In this document: positions 38,272 to 46,651 of the stretch, piece by piece
How the letters are laid out: each line of letters begins with the position of its first letter
Position numbering within the stretch: position 1 is the first letter of the stretch
Assembly: GCA_019187485.1 (NCBI GenBank)
Contig: JABAQR010000026.1
Coordinates: 1 to 64,000 of the forward strand
From: Lysobacterales bacterium
Lineage (GTDB): Bacteria; Pseudomonadota; Gammaproteobacteria; Xanthomonadales; SZUA-5
Reading direction: 5' to 3'
Length of the DNA: 64,000 bases
Made by a program: the position numbers and the translations under genes
Notes under the pieces: generated by a model
Databases searched by the model: none
Told to the model about the DNA's origin: nothing
Seen by the model: the letters and a program-made list of their open reading frames with translations, nothing else

Positions 38272-38637
38272 TCACGCAAGCCGCGTGGTGATTGGAGGTC
38301 GGAACGGGCTCGTTGCCCAATTCGATGAATCCGGCGCCGGAAGCTGAAGGTGAGCCGCGGGGAGTACCGCGAAGCTCACGAGGTGAACCATGGATGGTGG
38401 AAGCGAAGGCTGTTGGCAGCAACAGTGCTTACAGCAACCTTTCGTCGTCACATCCTCGGGGATGGGGTCCGAGTCCAACACATCGCTCACCGCGACAGCG
38501 GCCGCGAATTTTGCGACCACTGCGACAGCAAGATCGCCGTCCTGGACAGCTTCGATTGGCAGACATCCGCAGGCAATCCCGCTCTTCGCGACGAAAAAAA
38601 GCGCAAAAACGAGCATGAGAACCCTCAACCGGCGCAT
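38272..38637 (-). CDS. Short Cys-rich exported protein (copy D)
   Basis: 121 residues from the ATG at 38637 (MRRLRVLMLVFALFFVAKSG). A hydrophobic signal with CGC directly after it is followed by a dense metal site TKGCCKHCCCQQPSL (about 62-76). It is the most Cys-dense of the small exported proteins in the island and closes the metal block. A start 28 codons upstream is open but would destroy the signal peptide. Confidence 0.57.
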   Translation of the reverse strand: MRRLRVLMLVFALFFVAKSGIACGCLPIEAVQDGDLAVAVVAKFAAAVAVSDVLDSDPIPEDVTTKGCCKHCCCQQPSLPPSMVHLVSFAVLPAAHLQLPAPDSSNWATSPFRPPITTRLA

Positions 38638-38820
38638 GCGTGATAGCAATGTCAGGTTGGTTCTAACCACGATTCGGCAACGTCGACTGGACACCCAGAT
38701 CGTATCACTTCGCGTTGACACTTGGCATACGGACGCTCGTCCGGGGCCGGTGGCCTCATTGGACCTGGGGAGCGTACCTGCCCGGACAGGGCGCGGGCAT
38801 GCGCGACTACCGCAGCGAAG

Positions 38821-39753
38821 TCACGAATGGAAATGCGCCTCGTCGGGCAACGGTCGCAGCCAGTATCTTCCCGCGCCGTCCCCTTCAACGAACGCATCCT
38901 TCACTATCTTGTGCTTCTTGAAGATCTGATGAGGCGAGAACTTGTCGACGTCGATCTCGAGAGCGTCGGCGAGGGTCGACTTGTGGACGGGCTTGGCGTC
39001 GGCGGCAACTAGCACTTCCAGGAATCTCCGCACCTGCGGTGAGACCGCAATGCGCTCGCCGTTTACATGGACCACTCGATCCTTCAGGCAGGCAAGAGAC
39101 GTCCCGATTTCGCTGGTTCCGGTTGACCCGACGGGGGCTTCGAGGTCTTCGATGACGAGTCCGGCCTTGCGCAAGTGAGCGCAGGCACGTAACGGGACTA
39201 GCGCCAGCCTGGCCATTGATGGCGACAGCTGCGTCGGCGCGTCGACGCACACCAGAATTCCCGCCTCACCGCTGAGCGCGCGGGCGATGTCTTGATCGAC
39301 CATCGGCGCGAACCAGACTCGGTGGCGCTTGCGCGCGATCTCGCGTTCGCCGATTCGCCAGAGTTTCCCCTGGGCGATCTCCTGCGTTTCGAACCGCGAT
39401 GTCAGACCCAGGGCTGCGGCGACGGCTCTGGCGATCTTCGGCAAGTCCAAGGAGAGCGGACTCAATTGCGCGGCCGTGATGTTCTGCCAGCCGCAACTGA
39501 GGCACAGACCGCGGTACGCGTTTCCGCCACTCACACCGCGGGCGCGACAGACCTGATGCAGCGTTCCGGTGCTGCACCACGGGCAGGCGATGTCCTCCAG
39601 CAGTCTGCACTCCGGCTTGGCCAGTCCAAGATCGAGCAGGTGCCGATAGCCGGCACCGGTGTCGACGTCGGCCAGGACTGCCGGATGCAACGCCGGCGCG
39701 CCAGCGGCCAGCCAGTCGCAGAGCAGCCGGAATGCCAGATCAACCTTCGGCAT
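38821..39753 (-). CDS. Unknown element protein with zinc ribbon
   Basis: 310 residues from the ATG at 39753 (MPKVDLAFRLLCDWL). A Cys4 zinc ribbon (CPWCSTGTLHQVC...LCLSCGW) lies at about 56-90, and a probable winged-helix region (VRRFLEVLVAADAKPVHKST) near 235-275. No family is recognised. It is expressed with the 413-residue gene upstream (14-bp overlap). Its place next to the immunity region and its possible DNA-binding ends suggest a role in maintaining or regulating the element, which is inference. Confidence 0.6.
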   Translation of the reverse strand: MPKVDLAFRLLCDWLAAGAPALHPAVLADVDTGAGYRHLLDLGLAKPECRLLEDIACPWCSTGTLHQVCRARGVSGGNAYRGLCLSCGWQNITAAQLSPLSLDLPKIARAVAAALGLTSRFETQEIAQGKLWRIGEREIARKRHRVWFAPMVDQDIARALSGEAGILVCVDAPTQLSPSMARLALVPLRACAHLRKAGLVIEDLEAPVGSTGTSEIGTSLACLKDRVVHVNGERIAVSPQVRRFLEVLVAADAKPVHKSTLADALEIDVDKFSPHQIFKKHKIVKDAFVEGDGAGRYWLRPLPDEAHFHS

Positions 39754-40981
39754 CGACGGCTTCTTCCTCGACGCGAGCGTTGTCGTCCGCGGGCACAACA
39801 TCACTGACACCCCATGCCGCCAGCAGGCGGGTCACGAGGGCGGCGTCGGCGGGATCGAGATCTGGCAGGTTGGACACGCCGTCGCGCTTCAGTCGCAGAA
39901 CGAGCACGCGCCCTGCCTTGCCCGGCGCCGACGGGGCGAAGTGGATGGCGATGATCGCTTCGGAGATCGCAAAGCCGCGGCGCATTGGGTCGTGCTCCCG
40001 GAAATGCGCACGCGCGAACTCGACGGCGCATGGCAGGTGCGGCGAGGGCTTGGCCTGGATGCGCAGTTCGCCGAATGGCGGCACGATGCTCAGCAAACGA
40101 ACCTGCCGCAAGCGAACGACATGGATGCCCTCGTCGGCGAGGTTGAAAGACCCGTCGCGGATCTCGAGGCCGTTGCGCAGTCGCCCGAGATGGAACACCG
40201 CAGCCTTGAGGGACTCGGGCTTCACACGGCGGCCGAGCAGGTGCTCGGAGAACTGCTCGACCAGTGCGTCGTGCGTGCGCTTGCCGCCGCGGCCGACGGT
40301 GTCGACGACGCCGAGGTGGGGGTAGTAGACCAGCGCAAAGTTGGCGACCGGCCGCGTGGGCCGCCGACGCAGTTCGGCGCCGACGAACTCCACGAGGTCG
40401 TTCGGGTCGTCTTCGAGGTAGATGTTCAACTGCACGCCCGCGTCGACATGGCGCTCGCACACCTCGATCTTGCAGGCGCGCTGCGCGCCTTCGCGCTTGG
40501 CGAAGAGATCGCGCACGGCGGATTCCAGCAGGGCCAGGTGCTCAGGCTCGCGCGAGATCGGCACCGAGACGCGCAGGTCCTGGCGCTTCCAGCCGCGCTT
40601 GCCGACGGCCAGATCGACGATCAGCAGAGTTTCGGCGGTGTCGAAGATGTTCGGCCAGGTCAGCAGCGCCCACAGCGCGCGCTCGCTGTCGTTGCGCATG
40701 CTGGCAAAGTCCTCGCGCACCGGTTCGGGATGCTCGGAGGCGTTCAGCAGTGCATCGACGCCGCGGCGATCGCTGAGCGCATGCACGCGGCGCAGCTCGG
40801 TGAGCAACGGCGCTGAGGCTTCCGACGGCAACGCGTCGAACACCTGGGTCAGCGCTAGGTGAAAACTCGCGTCGTCCGCGGCGTCTTCGACGTCCAACGC
40901 AAGGCGCCGAGACTGCGCATAGACCCGCCACAACGACGGCGACACGGCTCGAAACAGATGACGGTGATTGAATGCGGCCAT
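39740..40981 (-). CDS. Unknown conserved-looking element protein
   Basis: 413 residues from the ATG at 40981 with AAGGAGC just upstream; a longer open frame reaching 41329 would run through the divergent XRE gene and is rejected. The sequence is a single soluble protein with no motif I recognise; the middle (EDDPNDLVEFVGAELRR, LVYYPHLGVVDTVGRGGKRT) looks like a folded alpha/beta domain. It runs divergently from the XRE/ImmA pair, in the place where an element's regulated operon begins. The function is unknown. Confidence 0.6.
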   Translation of the reverse strand: MAAFNHRHLFRAVSPSLWRVYAQSRRLALDVEDAADDASFHLALTQVFDALPSEASAPLLTELRRVHALSDRRGVDALLNASEHPEPVREDFASMRNDSERALWALLTWPNIFDTAETLLIVDLAVGKRGWKRQDLRVSVPISREPEHLALLESAVRDLFAKREGAQRACKIEVCERHVDAGVQLNIYLEDDPNDLVEFVGAELRRRPTRPVANFALVYYPHLGVVDTVGRGGKRTHDALVEQFSEHLLGRRVKPESLKAAVFHLGRLRNGLEIRDGSFNLADEGIHVVRLRQVRLLSIVPPFGELRIQAKPSPHLPCAVEFARAHFREHDPMRRGFAISEAIIAIHFAPSAPGKAGRVLVLRLKRDGVSNLPDLDPADAALVTRLLAAWGVSDVVPADDNARVEEEAVDAEG

Positions 40982-41022
40982 GCGCGGCTCCTTGCGAGCG
41001 GAGAGGGAGAAAAGGACAGAAA

Positions 41023-41038
41023 GTTCGCCATAGCGAAC
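41023..41038. promoter_or_regulatory. Operator 1 in immunity region
   Basis: GTTCGC-CATA-GCGAAC is a perfect 6-bp dyad about 42-57 bp upstream of the minus-strand gene at 40981. The same word, inverted, recurs at 41092-41107. It is a probable binding site for the XRE protein encoded at 41141. Confidence 0.65.
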
Positions 41039-41082
41039 GGTTGTGGATTCTCTCAGGAGCACACCCAGGCATGTCAACCGGG

Positions 41083-41111
41083 TTTGCTTTCGTTCGCTAT
41101 GGCGATACAAT
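41083..41111 (+). promoter_or_regulatory. Operator 2 and promoter of the XRE gene
   Basis: TTTGCT (41083-41088) and TACAAT (41106-41111) form a promoter with a 17-bp spacer, and GTTCGC-TATG-GCGATA (41092-41107) sits inside it as an imperfect copy of operator 1. A repressor bound here would block this promoter. Transcription starting near 41118 rules out the upstream start codon at 41099 and supports 41141. Confidence 0.6.
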
Positions 41112-41140
41112 CCGCGCCCCCGCGACCCAAAGTGCCGTCC

Positions 41141-41461
41141 ATGCCCTCTGCCCTTGGCGACAAGATCCGCGCCGCCCGCAAGGCGTTGAAGCTCAGCCTG
41201 GAAGACCTCGCCGAGAAGGTCAGCAGTTCCAAGAGCTACATGTGGGAACTGGAGAACCGCGACGAACCGAACCCGGGCGCGGACCTGCTCATGCGCATCG
41301 CTGGCGCGCTCAACGTCACCACCGAACACCTGCTTGGCCCCACGGTCACCGACCCCACCGAGGACGTGACCGACCGGGCGTTCTTCCGCAAGTACCAGCA
41401 GCTCGACCCGGACGACAAGAAGCGGATCCGCAAGATCCTCGACACCTGGGACGACGCGTGA
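41141..41461 (+). CDS. XRE-family repressor
   Basis: 106 residues: an HTH_3 domain (LGDKIRAARKALKLSLEDLA, SSSKSYMWELENRDEPNPG, about 4-60) followed by a short acidic-basic tail. The N-terminal start at 41141 is fixed by the promoter just upstream. Its last codons overlap the GTG start of the ImmA-like gene by 4 bp (GTGA). Such repressor-protease pairs keep integrated elements silent until the protease removes the repressor. Confidence 0.8.
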   Translation: MPSALGDKIRAARKALKLSLEDLAEKVSSSKSYMWELENRDEPNPGADLLMRIAGALNVTTEHLLGPTVTDPTEDVTDRAFFRKYQQLDPDDKKRIRKILDTWDDA

Positions 41462-42366
41462 GCTTGCCGAAATCGCCGCGTGCAGCGGCCAATGCCGTCA
41501 GCCTGGTGCTGACCCAAGTGCTCGGCCGCGACCGTTTCCCGGTGGATGTCGAGACGGTCGCACGCGAGTTGTCCCAGCAGTGGTGCCCGGCATCACCGAT
41601 CACCAAGATCGATGGGCACAAGGGTCTCGGCCGCTTCGAAGGCGCGCTGCAGCAACACCCGCGTGGCAAGTACTGGCGCATCAAATTCAACGCCGACCGC
41701 CGGCCGTCGCGCGCGCGCTTCACGATCGCGCACGAGTTCGGTCACTACGCGCTGCACCGTGAGCTGCGGACGTCCTTCGAGTGCAGCGAGTCGGACGTGT
41801 CCGGGCACACGGAGATCGACATCGAGCGCGATGCCGATGCCTTTGCGTCCACCCTGCTGATGCCGCTCGATGACCTCAGGCGACAGGTCGATGGACAGCG
41901 ATTCGACTTCGAACTGGTCAAGCACTGTGCCGATCGATACGGCGTTTCGTTGACGGCAGCAGCGCGCCAATGTGCGGAAGTCAGCGATCAGCGCGTCGTC
42001 GTCGCATTCGCGCGCGACGGCGCGGTCACCGAGTCCTGGGCCAGCAAGCGCGCATTTCGTTCGGGAGCGTTTCTGCGATCGAAGCGGCAAGTTGTCGAAG
42101 TGCCCGCCGCCTCGTTGGCCCACCACTCCCGTTGCGATGGCATCGGCGCCAGCGCCTGTCTTGATGCCAGCGCATGGTTTCCGAACGAACCCGACGGCAC
42201 CCGGCTCACCGAGCACACCCTGGTGTCGCACGATCACGACAGCACGATGCTGCTGCTCGTGTTGCCGAAACTCGACCCAACCCTCACCGAACCCGAAGAC
42301 GCTGAGGACGATCTGCTCGAGAGCACCGCCATGCGGTTCGAGCGCAGTGGTCAGCGCCCGGCCTGA
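41458..42366 (+). CDS. ImmA/IrrE-type metalloprotease
   Basis: 302 residues from a GTG overlapping the XRE stop. The zinc protease motif is FTIAHEFGHYALH (HEFGH, 92-96), with a downstream acidic helix DIERDADAFASTLLMP supplying the third ligand. This is the ImmA/IrrE family, which cuts or inactivates the partner XRE repressor on DNA damage, as in ICEBs1. The C-terminal 130 residues, outside the protease core, are unlike typical ImmA and unassigned. Confidence 0.82.
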   Translation: MSLPKSPRAAANAVSLVLTQVLGRDRFPVDVETVARELSQQWCPASPITKIDGHKGLGRFEGALQQHPRGKYWRIKFNADRRPSRARFTIAHEFGHYALHRELRTSFECSESDVSGHTEIDIERDADAFASTLLMPLDDLRRQVDGQRFDFELVKHCADRYGVSLTAAARQCAEVSDQRVVVAFARDGAVTESWASKRAFRSGAFLRSKRQVVEVPAASLAHHSRCDGIGASACLDASAWFPNEPDGTRLTEHTLVSHDHDSTMLLLVLPKLDPTLTEPEDAEDDLLESTAMRFERSGQRPA

Positions 42367-42761
42367 GGCAAGCACTGATCTGACCACAGCATCGGCGGGT
42401 TGATTGCGAGGTCCTTCACGCCGATGCCGTCATCCACCCGATCATCCAGGATCGACTCGACGATCCACGGCGATAGCGTCGTCAGGTTGAGCAGGCGCGA
42501 CACATAGGCGTGGTCCTGCTTCTCCTGTCGCGCCAGTTCGCCAATCTGGGTGACCTCGCCGCGATCGAGCATGCGTTGCCACCGATGCGCCTGGATCAAC
42601 GAGTTCTGAAGGCTGGTGAGGAGTTGGGGCGGGCCGTCCGGTGGTTTCACCTGGCGGATGCCGCCGAGGCGCATCTTGATCGGAACGGTCACCGTCAGGC
42701 GACCGTCGCTGCTGATGACCCGTTGGGCGGGCCCGAGCACCTGAATGCGCTGGTGGCTCAT
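42351..42761 (-). CDS. Small HTH protein linked to serine recombinase
   Basis: 136 residues. The central part (ELARQEKQDHAYVSRLLNLT, about 75-95) is a ParB/KorB-like helix-turn-helix followed by LSPWIVESILD. It is coupled by a 4-bp overlap (ATGA) to the recombinase upstream, in the position often taken by recombination directionality or copy-control partners. It ends 16 bp inside the end of the convergent ImmA gene. The exact role is unknown. Confidence 0.62.
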   Translation of the reverse strand: MSHQRIQVLGPAQRVISSDGRLTVTVPIKMRLGGIRQVKPPDGPPQLLTSLQNSLIQAHRWQRMLDRGEVTQIGELARQEKQDHAYVSRLLNLTTLSPWIVESILDDRVDDGIGVKDLAINPPMLWSDQCLPQAGR

Positions 42762-44110
42762 GCGCTGAGTTCCTGCTGCTGGCTGTTGAACTCGCGGACC
42801 AGATGCGCGAACCCGCTCGGTCGCATGCGGACTTCGACCGACCCGGGGCCGACGATGACGCGCTCAACCAACAGGCGCATCAGGCGCGCTTGTTCCGCGG
42901 GGAACAAGCTCGCCCAGATGCGATCGATCTGCGTCAACGCAACGACAGTCTGCGCCTCGTCGAGGCCTGATTCCAGGCTACTGGCCTGTGCGCAGATGCG
43001 TTCGATCAGTTCCGGCGCGCGCAGCATCTCGCGCAGTTGGTCGAGCACCAAGCCTTCGATCTCCGCTGCCGGAATCCGCGGCAACGGAGCAATGCCGGAC
43101 CCGACCTTGATCTCGATTTGGCTGAGGTAATAGCAGTAGCGCTTTCCATTCGGCTTGGTCGTGTGCCAACCGACCATCGCCCGCCCGTCCGGGTCGACGA
43201 TGATCCCCTTCAGTGGATAGGAGGTTCGCGAGCGCGTCAGGTTGGCGCGCCGCTGCGGGTTGACCGTGAACACCGCTTGCGCGCATTCCCACAGCGCCGG
43301 ATCGATGATCGGCTCGTGCGTGCCCTGGACCCAGCCGCCGCGGCTCTTGAGTTCGCCAAGATAAGTGCGGTTGTTGAGCATCGCCGTCAGCGCGACCTTA
43401 TGAATCGATCGGCCTTTGCGATGGAGCCCAGCTTTGGTCGTCCAGACCTTCGTCGTGATGCCCTCGGCGCTCAGCTCTCGCGTGACCTTGGTCGCCGAAC
43501 CCGTCTCCACGAAACGCTGGAAGATGCAGCGCACGCTTGCGGCCTCGGCCGGATTCACAACCAGTCGGCGTTCGACGACGTCATAGCCCAACGGTGGAAT
43601 GCCGTGCATCCAGTAGCCGCGCTTCTTGCTGGCCACGAACTTGTCGCGGATGCGCTCGGAGGTCACCTCGCGCTCGAACTGGGCGAACGACAGCAGCACA
43701 TTCAACATCAGGCGCCCCATGGAATCGCCGGTGTTGAAGCTCTGCGTGACCGACACGAAACTGACGCTGTGGCGATCGAAGATCTCGATCATCTTGCAGA
43801 AGTCGGCCAGGCTGCGCGACAGCCGATCGAGCTTGTAGACGACCACCACATCGACCTTGCCCGACTCGATATCCGAGAACAGCCGCTGCAGCGCCGGACG
43901 CTCCATGCTGCCGCCCGAGTACGCCGGATCATCGTAGTCGTCCGCCATCGGGATCCAGCCCTCCGATCGGCGGCTGACGATATAGGCGTGTCCCGATTCC
44001 TTCTGCGCATCGATCGAGTTGAACGGCTGCTCCAGACCCTCCTCGGTGGACTTGCGCGTATAGACCGCGCAGCGCGTTCGACGCTGTGGCGTCGGGTCGA
44101 CCCGGCTCAT
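42758..44110 (-). CDS. Large serine recombinase (site-specific integrase)
   Basis: 450 residues from the ATG at 44110 (MSRVDPTPQRRTRCAVYTRK). Catalytic region: CAVYTRKST with Ser21 as the nucleophile, VVVYKLDRLSRSLADF and LLSFAQFERE-x-TSERIRDK supplying the active-site Arg residues. It then has a recombinase domain (PPLGYDVVERRLVVN) and a zinc-ribbon-like end. It catalyses integration or excision of the element. The preceding in-frame extension to 44227 lies in the upstream gene and is rejected. It overlaps genes on both sides by 4 bp. Confidence 0.92.
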   Translation of the reverse strand: MSRVDPTPQRRTRCAVYTRKSTEEGLEQPFNSIDAQKESGHAYIVSRRSEGWIPMADDYDDPAYSGGSMERPALQRLFSDIESGKVDVVVVYKLDRLSRSLADFCKMIEIFDRHSVSFVSVTQSFNTGDSMGRLMLNVLLSFAQFEREVTSERIRDKFVASKKRGYWMHGIPPLGYDVVERRLVVNPAEAASVRCIFQRFVETGSATKVTRELSAEGITTKVWTTKAGLHRKGRSIHKVALTAMLNNRTYLGELKSRGGWVQGTHEPIIDPALWECAQAVFTVNPQRRANLTRSRTSYPLKGIIVDPDGRAMVGWHTTKPNGKRYCYYLSQIEIKVGSGIAPLPRIPAAEIEGLVLDQLREMLRAPELIERICAQASSLESGLDEAQTVVALTQIDRIWASLFPAEQARLMRLLVERVIVGPGSVEVRMRPSGFAHLVREFNSQQQELSA

Positions 44111-44577
44111 GCGCCCGCTCGCTTGCGCGGGTTGGTCTTCAACCCGAAAAACACCGGGCCAGACCAGCGCATGCCGGTGATCGCCTGCGCCACGGCAGTG
44201 AGGCTGGTGTAGTGCTGGCCATTCCACTCGACGCCCTGTTCGAGCACGCGGACCACGTGCTCGGTTCCCCGATAGACGCGGATCAGCTCCGTCCCCGGAC
44301 GCGTCAGCACGTCGGCCGCGCCGTGGCTGTGGGCCTTGATCAAGACGTCGATGCGCTCGCGATTGCGCTTCAGCAGCGCCTTTCCTGCGGGGTCCTCAGC
44401 CAGCGCGCGCTCCTGCAGCCGATGCGCGATGCGCCGCTCCACATAGCGCCGGTGTGAACTGGCGGGCTCGCGCCCAAAGAGGCGCACCCACAGCCCTTTG
44501 AGGTCCACCCAGGGCAGATCGGCCAGGCGCGCGATCTCGGCGAGCACTGAAGTGGCGAGGGGTTGGGTGGCGGTCAT
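44107..44577 (-). CDS. DUF2924 protein
   Basis: 156 residues. The domain pattern (LKGLWVRLFGREPASSHRRY, RIAHRLQERAL, LIRVYRGTEHVVRVLEQGVEWNG, SLTAVAQAITGMRWSGPVFF) is DUF2924, usually found just upstream of a serine recombinase. It is coupled by ATGA to the recombinase and to the small gene upstream. The conserved pairing suggests a role in recombination. The function is unknown. Confidence 0.83.
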   Translation of the reverse strand: MTATQPLATSVLAEIARLADLPWVDLKGLWVRLFGREPASSHRRYVERRIAHRLQERALAEDPAGKALLKRNRERIDVLIKAHSHGAADVLTRPGTELIRVYRGTEHVVRVLEQGVEWNGQHYTSLTAVAQAITGMRWSGPVFFGLKTNPRKRAGA

Positions 44578-44726
44578 GTCGTCTCCTGGCGTGAGTTGGA
44601 GTTCGCATACACGCGCTGGTTGGCAGGCAGTTCAAGTCCAACTTCGCGCTCTCCGGATGCACGCAGGCGCACCAGGCCAGTGGCGATCAATGCGGCCGCC
44701 GCGACCAGTAGCTCGTGGCTGCTCAT
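44574..44726 (-). CDS. Small hypothetical protein at head of recombinase operon
   Basis: 50 residues from the ATG at 44726 (MSSHELLVAAAALIATGLVR). One hydrophobic helix, then a charged tail. It overlaps the DUF2924 start by 4 bp (ATGA), which is the main support. An upstream start at 44786 is possible. No family is recognised. Confidence 0.5.
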   Translation of the reverse strand: MSSHELLVAAAALIATGLVRLRASGEREVGLELPANQRVYANSNSRQETT

Positions 44727-44835
44727 GCGCTCGGGCGGGGTTTGCTGCAAGGGGCTTCGGCCTAGCACTTTCAATCTCCAACTCATCACCAGGGCACCAG
44801 TCTGGCCAGCCGCCGCCTGCCTGACAGCCCCGCAA

Positions 44836-44865
44836 TTGCGGGTGATTGCGGGTGATTGCCGGCTG
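44836..44865 (+). repeat. Tandem 10-bp iteron-like repeats
   Basis: TTGCGGGTGA occurs twice head to tail (44836-44845, 44846-44855) followed by a degenerate copy (44856-44865). The unit of 10 bp keeps the copies roughly on one helix face. They sit in the gap between the divergent recombinase and replication operons, a plausible binding array for an initiator, the AlpA-like protein or the recombinase. Confidence 0.6.
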
Positions 44866-44976
44866 ATGCAGCCAACCACGATTTGCGCGATTTGACCGGG
44901 GGTTTGCCCGGGGCTTTGCCCGCCCCGTGATCGTCAATCTGTCGCTCACCGTACTCACCAACCCGAAGGAGTGAAC

Positions 44977-45201
44977 GTGAGCCTCGAACCCACCCTCAAA
45001 CACCTGAGCCAGCGCGAGTTGTCGGAGCGCTGGACCATCGCCGAGACCACGCTGGAGCGCTGGCGCTCGATCGGCATCGGCCCGGTCTACGTGAAGCTGC
45101 CCGGCCGCGTGGTCTATCGCATCACCGACGTCGAGGCCTACGAACGCCGTTGCCTGCGCCGCAGCACCAGCGAGTCGGTCCTGGTCGGAGGTGCCGCGTG
45201 A
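44977..45201 (+). CDS. AlpA/MerR-like helix-turn-helix protein
   Basis: 74 residues from the GTG at 44977, chosen because AAGGAG (44966-44971) is 5 nt upstream; an in-frame GTG at 44971 overlaps that site. The HTH is LSQRELSERWTIAETTLERW followed by RVVYRITDVEAYE, the excisionase/AlpA pattern. It heads the replication operon and is probably its activator or the element's excisionase. Confidence 0.7.
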   Translation: MSLEPTLKHLSQRELSERWTIAETTLERWRSIGIGPVYVKLPGRVVYRITDVEAYERRCLRRSTSESVLVGGAA

Positions 45202-45698
45202 GCACGACGCCTCTGCACATTGCGGCCACTCGCCCGGCCTGCCACTTGTCCCGCAAGAGCGCCGAGGAGTTGTTCGTCCTCAAGCACGAAGCCGTGCGTG
45301 CACTGACGGCAGCCAAGAACGTCGTCGAGCATCTCGACCGTGCGCTGGAGCTGAAGTACGCCGATCGCGCCCAGCTGTTGCGCCTGAAGGCAGGCAAGGA
45401 CACCGGCGCGGTGACCTTCGAGGACGGCACCGTCAAGGTCACCGCCGATCTGCCCAAGCGCGTCGAGTGGGACCAGGAGCGCCTCGCCACCATCGCCCAG
45501 CAGATCGCCAAGGGTGGCGAGGATCCGGCCGAGTTCATCGAGATCGCCTACCGGGTCTCGGAGACCAAGTTCAACGCCTGGGCCGAGTCGCTGCGCAAGG
45601 CCTTCGAGCCAGCCCGCACGGTCAAGACCGGCAAGCCGAGCTTCAAGCTGGTGGTGCAGGCCGACGAACTCGATCGCCGCGCGCAGGTGTCGGCATGA
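45198..45698 (+). CDS. Unknown protein of replication operon
   Basis: 166 residues from a GTG overlapping the previous stop by 4 bp. Largely helical and charged (VKVTADLPKRVEWDQERLAT), with no recognised motif. It is also coupled to the following ATPase by ATGA. Its place between the HTH protein and the RecA-like ATPase suggests a role in DNA processing. Confidence 0.62.
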   Translation: MSTTPLHIAATRPACHLSRKSAEELFVLKHEAVRALTAAKNVVEHLDRALELKYADRAQLLRLKAGKDTGAVTFEDGTVKVTADLPKRVEWDQERLATIAQQIAKGGEDPAEFIEIAYRVSETKFNAWAESLRKAFEPARTVKTGKPSFKLVVQADELDRRAQVSA

Positions 45699-46639
45699 GC
45701 ACCGTCGCCACGCTTCGCGCGGTTGCCGCAAACCCTGGGCTGCCGATCATCACGGCCGATCAGCGGCTCGCCGAGCGCCGCGGGATCAAGGGCGTGCTCG
45801 CCGGCAAGTCGGGCCTGGGCAAGACCAGCCAGTTGTGGACGCTGGATCCGCACGCGACGCTGTTCTTCGATCTCGAGGCCGGCGATCTGGCCGTGGAGGG
45901 CTGGACCGGTGACGCGGTGCGACCGCGCACCTGGTCAGAGTGCCGCGATTTTGCGGTGTTCATCGGCGGACCCAACCCTGCGCTTCGCGACGACCAGCCC
46001 TACAGCCCGGCTCACTTCGACGCCGTCTGCCAGCGCTTCGGTGACCCCGGTGCCGTTGATCGCTATCAGACGATCTTCGTCGACTCGATCAGCGTCGCCG
46101 CGCGCCTGTGCCTGCAGTGGTGCAAGGGACAGCCGCAGGCCTACTCGGATCGCACCGGCAAGCCCGACGCGCGCGGCGCGTATGGCTTGCTCAGCAGCGA
46201 GATGATTCAGTGGCTGACGCACCTGCAGCACGCCCGCGGCAAGAACGTCTGGTTCTGCTGCCTGCTCGACGAGAAGCTCGACGAGTTCAACCGGCGCATC
46301 TACTCGCTGCAGATCGAGGGCGCCAAAACCGGGCTGGAACTGCCAGGGATCCTCGATGAAGTGATCACACTGGCCGAACTGAAGGCTGACGACGGCTCCA
46401 GCTACCGCGCCTTCATCTGCCAGACGCTGAACCCCTGGGGATTTCCGGCCAAGGACCGCTCCGGCCGGCTGGACCTGATCGAGGAACCGAACCTCGCACG
46501 GCTGATGGCCAAGATCGCCGGCCCGCGTCCCGGTGGCGCGCCGCGCCTGGACTTCACCGCCGGCCCCGTCACGCCGCCTGCCCCCGCCGCCATTCCCACG
46601 CCCGCCGAATCCCCGGCGGCGCCGCCCACCTTCGCCTGA
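45695..46639 (+). CDS. RecA-like / AAA-type NTPase
   Basis: 314 residues. Walker A is AGKSGLGKTS (about 36-45), the Walker B-type segment is TIFVDSI (about 128-134) and a later motif GKNVWFCCLLDEKLDEF follows. The fold suits phage RecA-like ATPases that pair with a DUF669 ssDNA-binding protein, as here with the next gene. The last 40 residues are a Pro/Ala-rich tail. It probably promotes strand annealing or exchange during replication. Confidence 0.75.
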   Translation: MSTVATLRAVAANPGLPIITADQRLAERRGIKGVLAGKSGLGKTSQLWTLDPHATLFFDLEAGDLAVEGWTGDAVRPRTWSECRDFAVFIGGPNPALRDDQPYSPAHFDAVCQRFGDPGAVDRYQTIFVDSISVAARLCLQWCKGQPQAYSDRTGKPDARGAYGLLSSEMIQWLTHLQHARGKNVWFCCLLDEKLDEFNRRIYSLQIEGAKTGLELPGILDEVITLAELKADDGSSYRAFICQTLNPWGFPAKDRSGRLDLIEEPNLARLMAKIAGPRPGGAPRLDFTAGPVTPPAPAAIPTPAESPAAPPTFA

Positions 46640-46651
46640 GGAACCCCGACC

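Noticed and set aside
38638-38820. MerR-type promoter suspected near TTGACACTTGGCATACG
   Set aside because: There is no dyad in the spacer and no gene start in the right direction.
40859-41140. Upstream extension of the XRE gene (starts at 40859 or 41099)
   Set aside because: These starts lie upstream of, or within, the promoter and operators and would make the region coding and non-functional as a promoter.
44836-44865. CRISPR-like tandem repeats
   Set aside because: Units are 10 bp with no spacers; no cas genes anywhere in the window.
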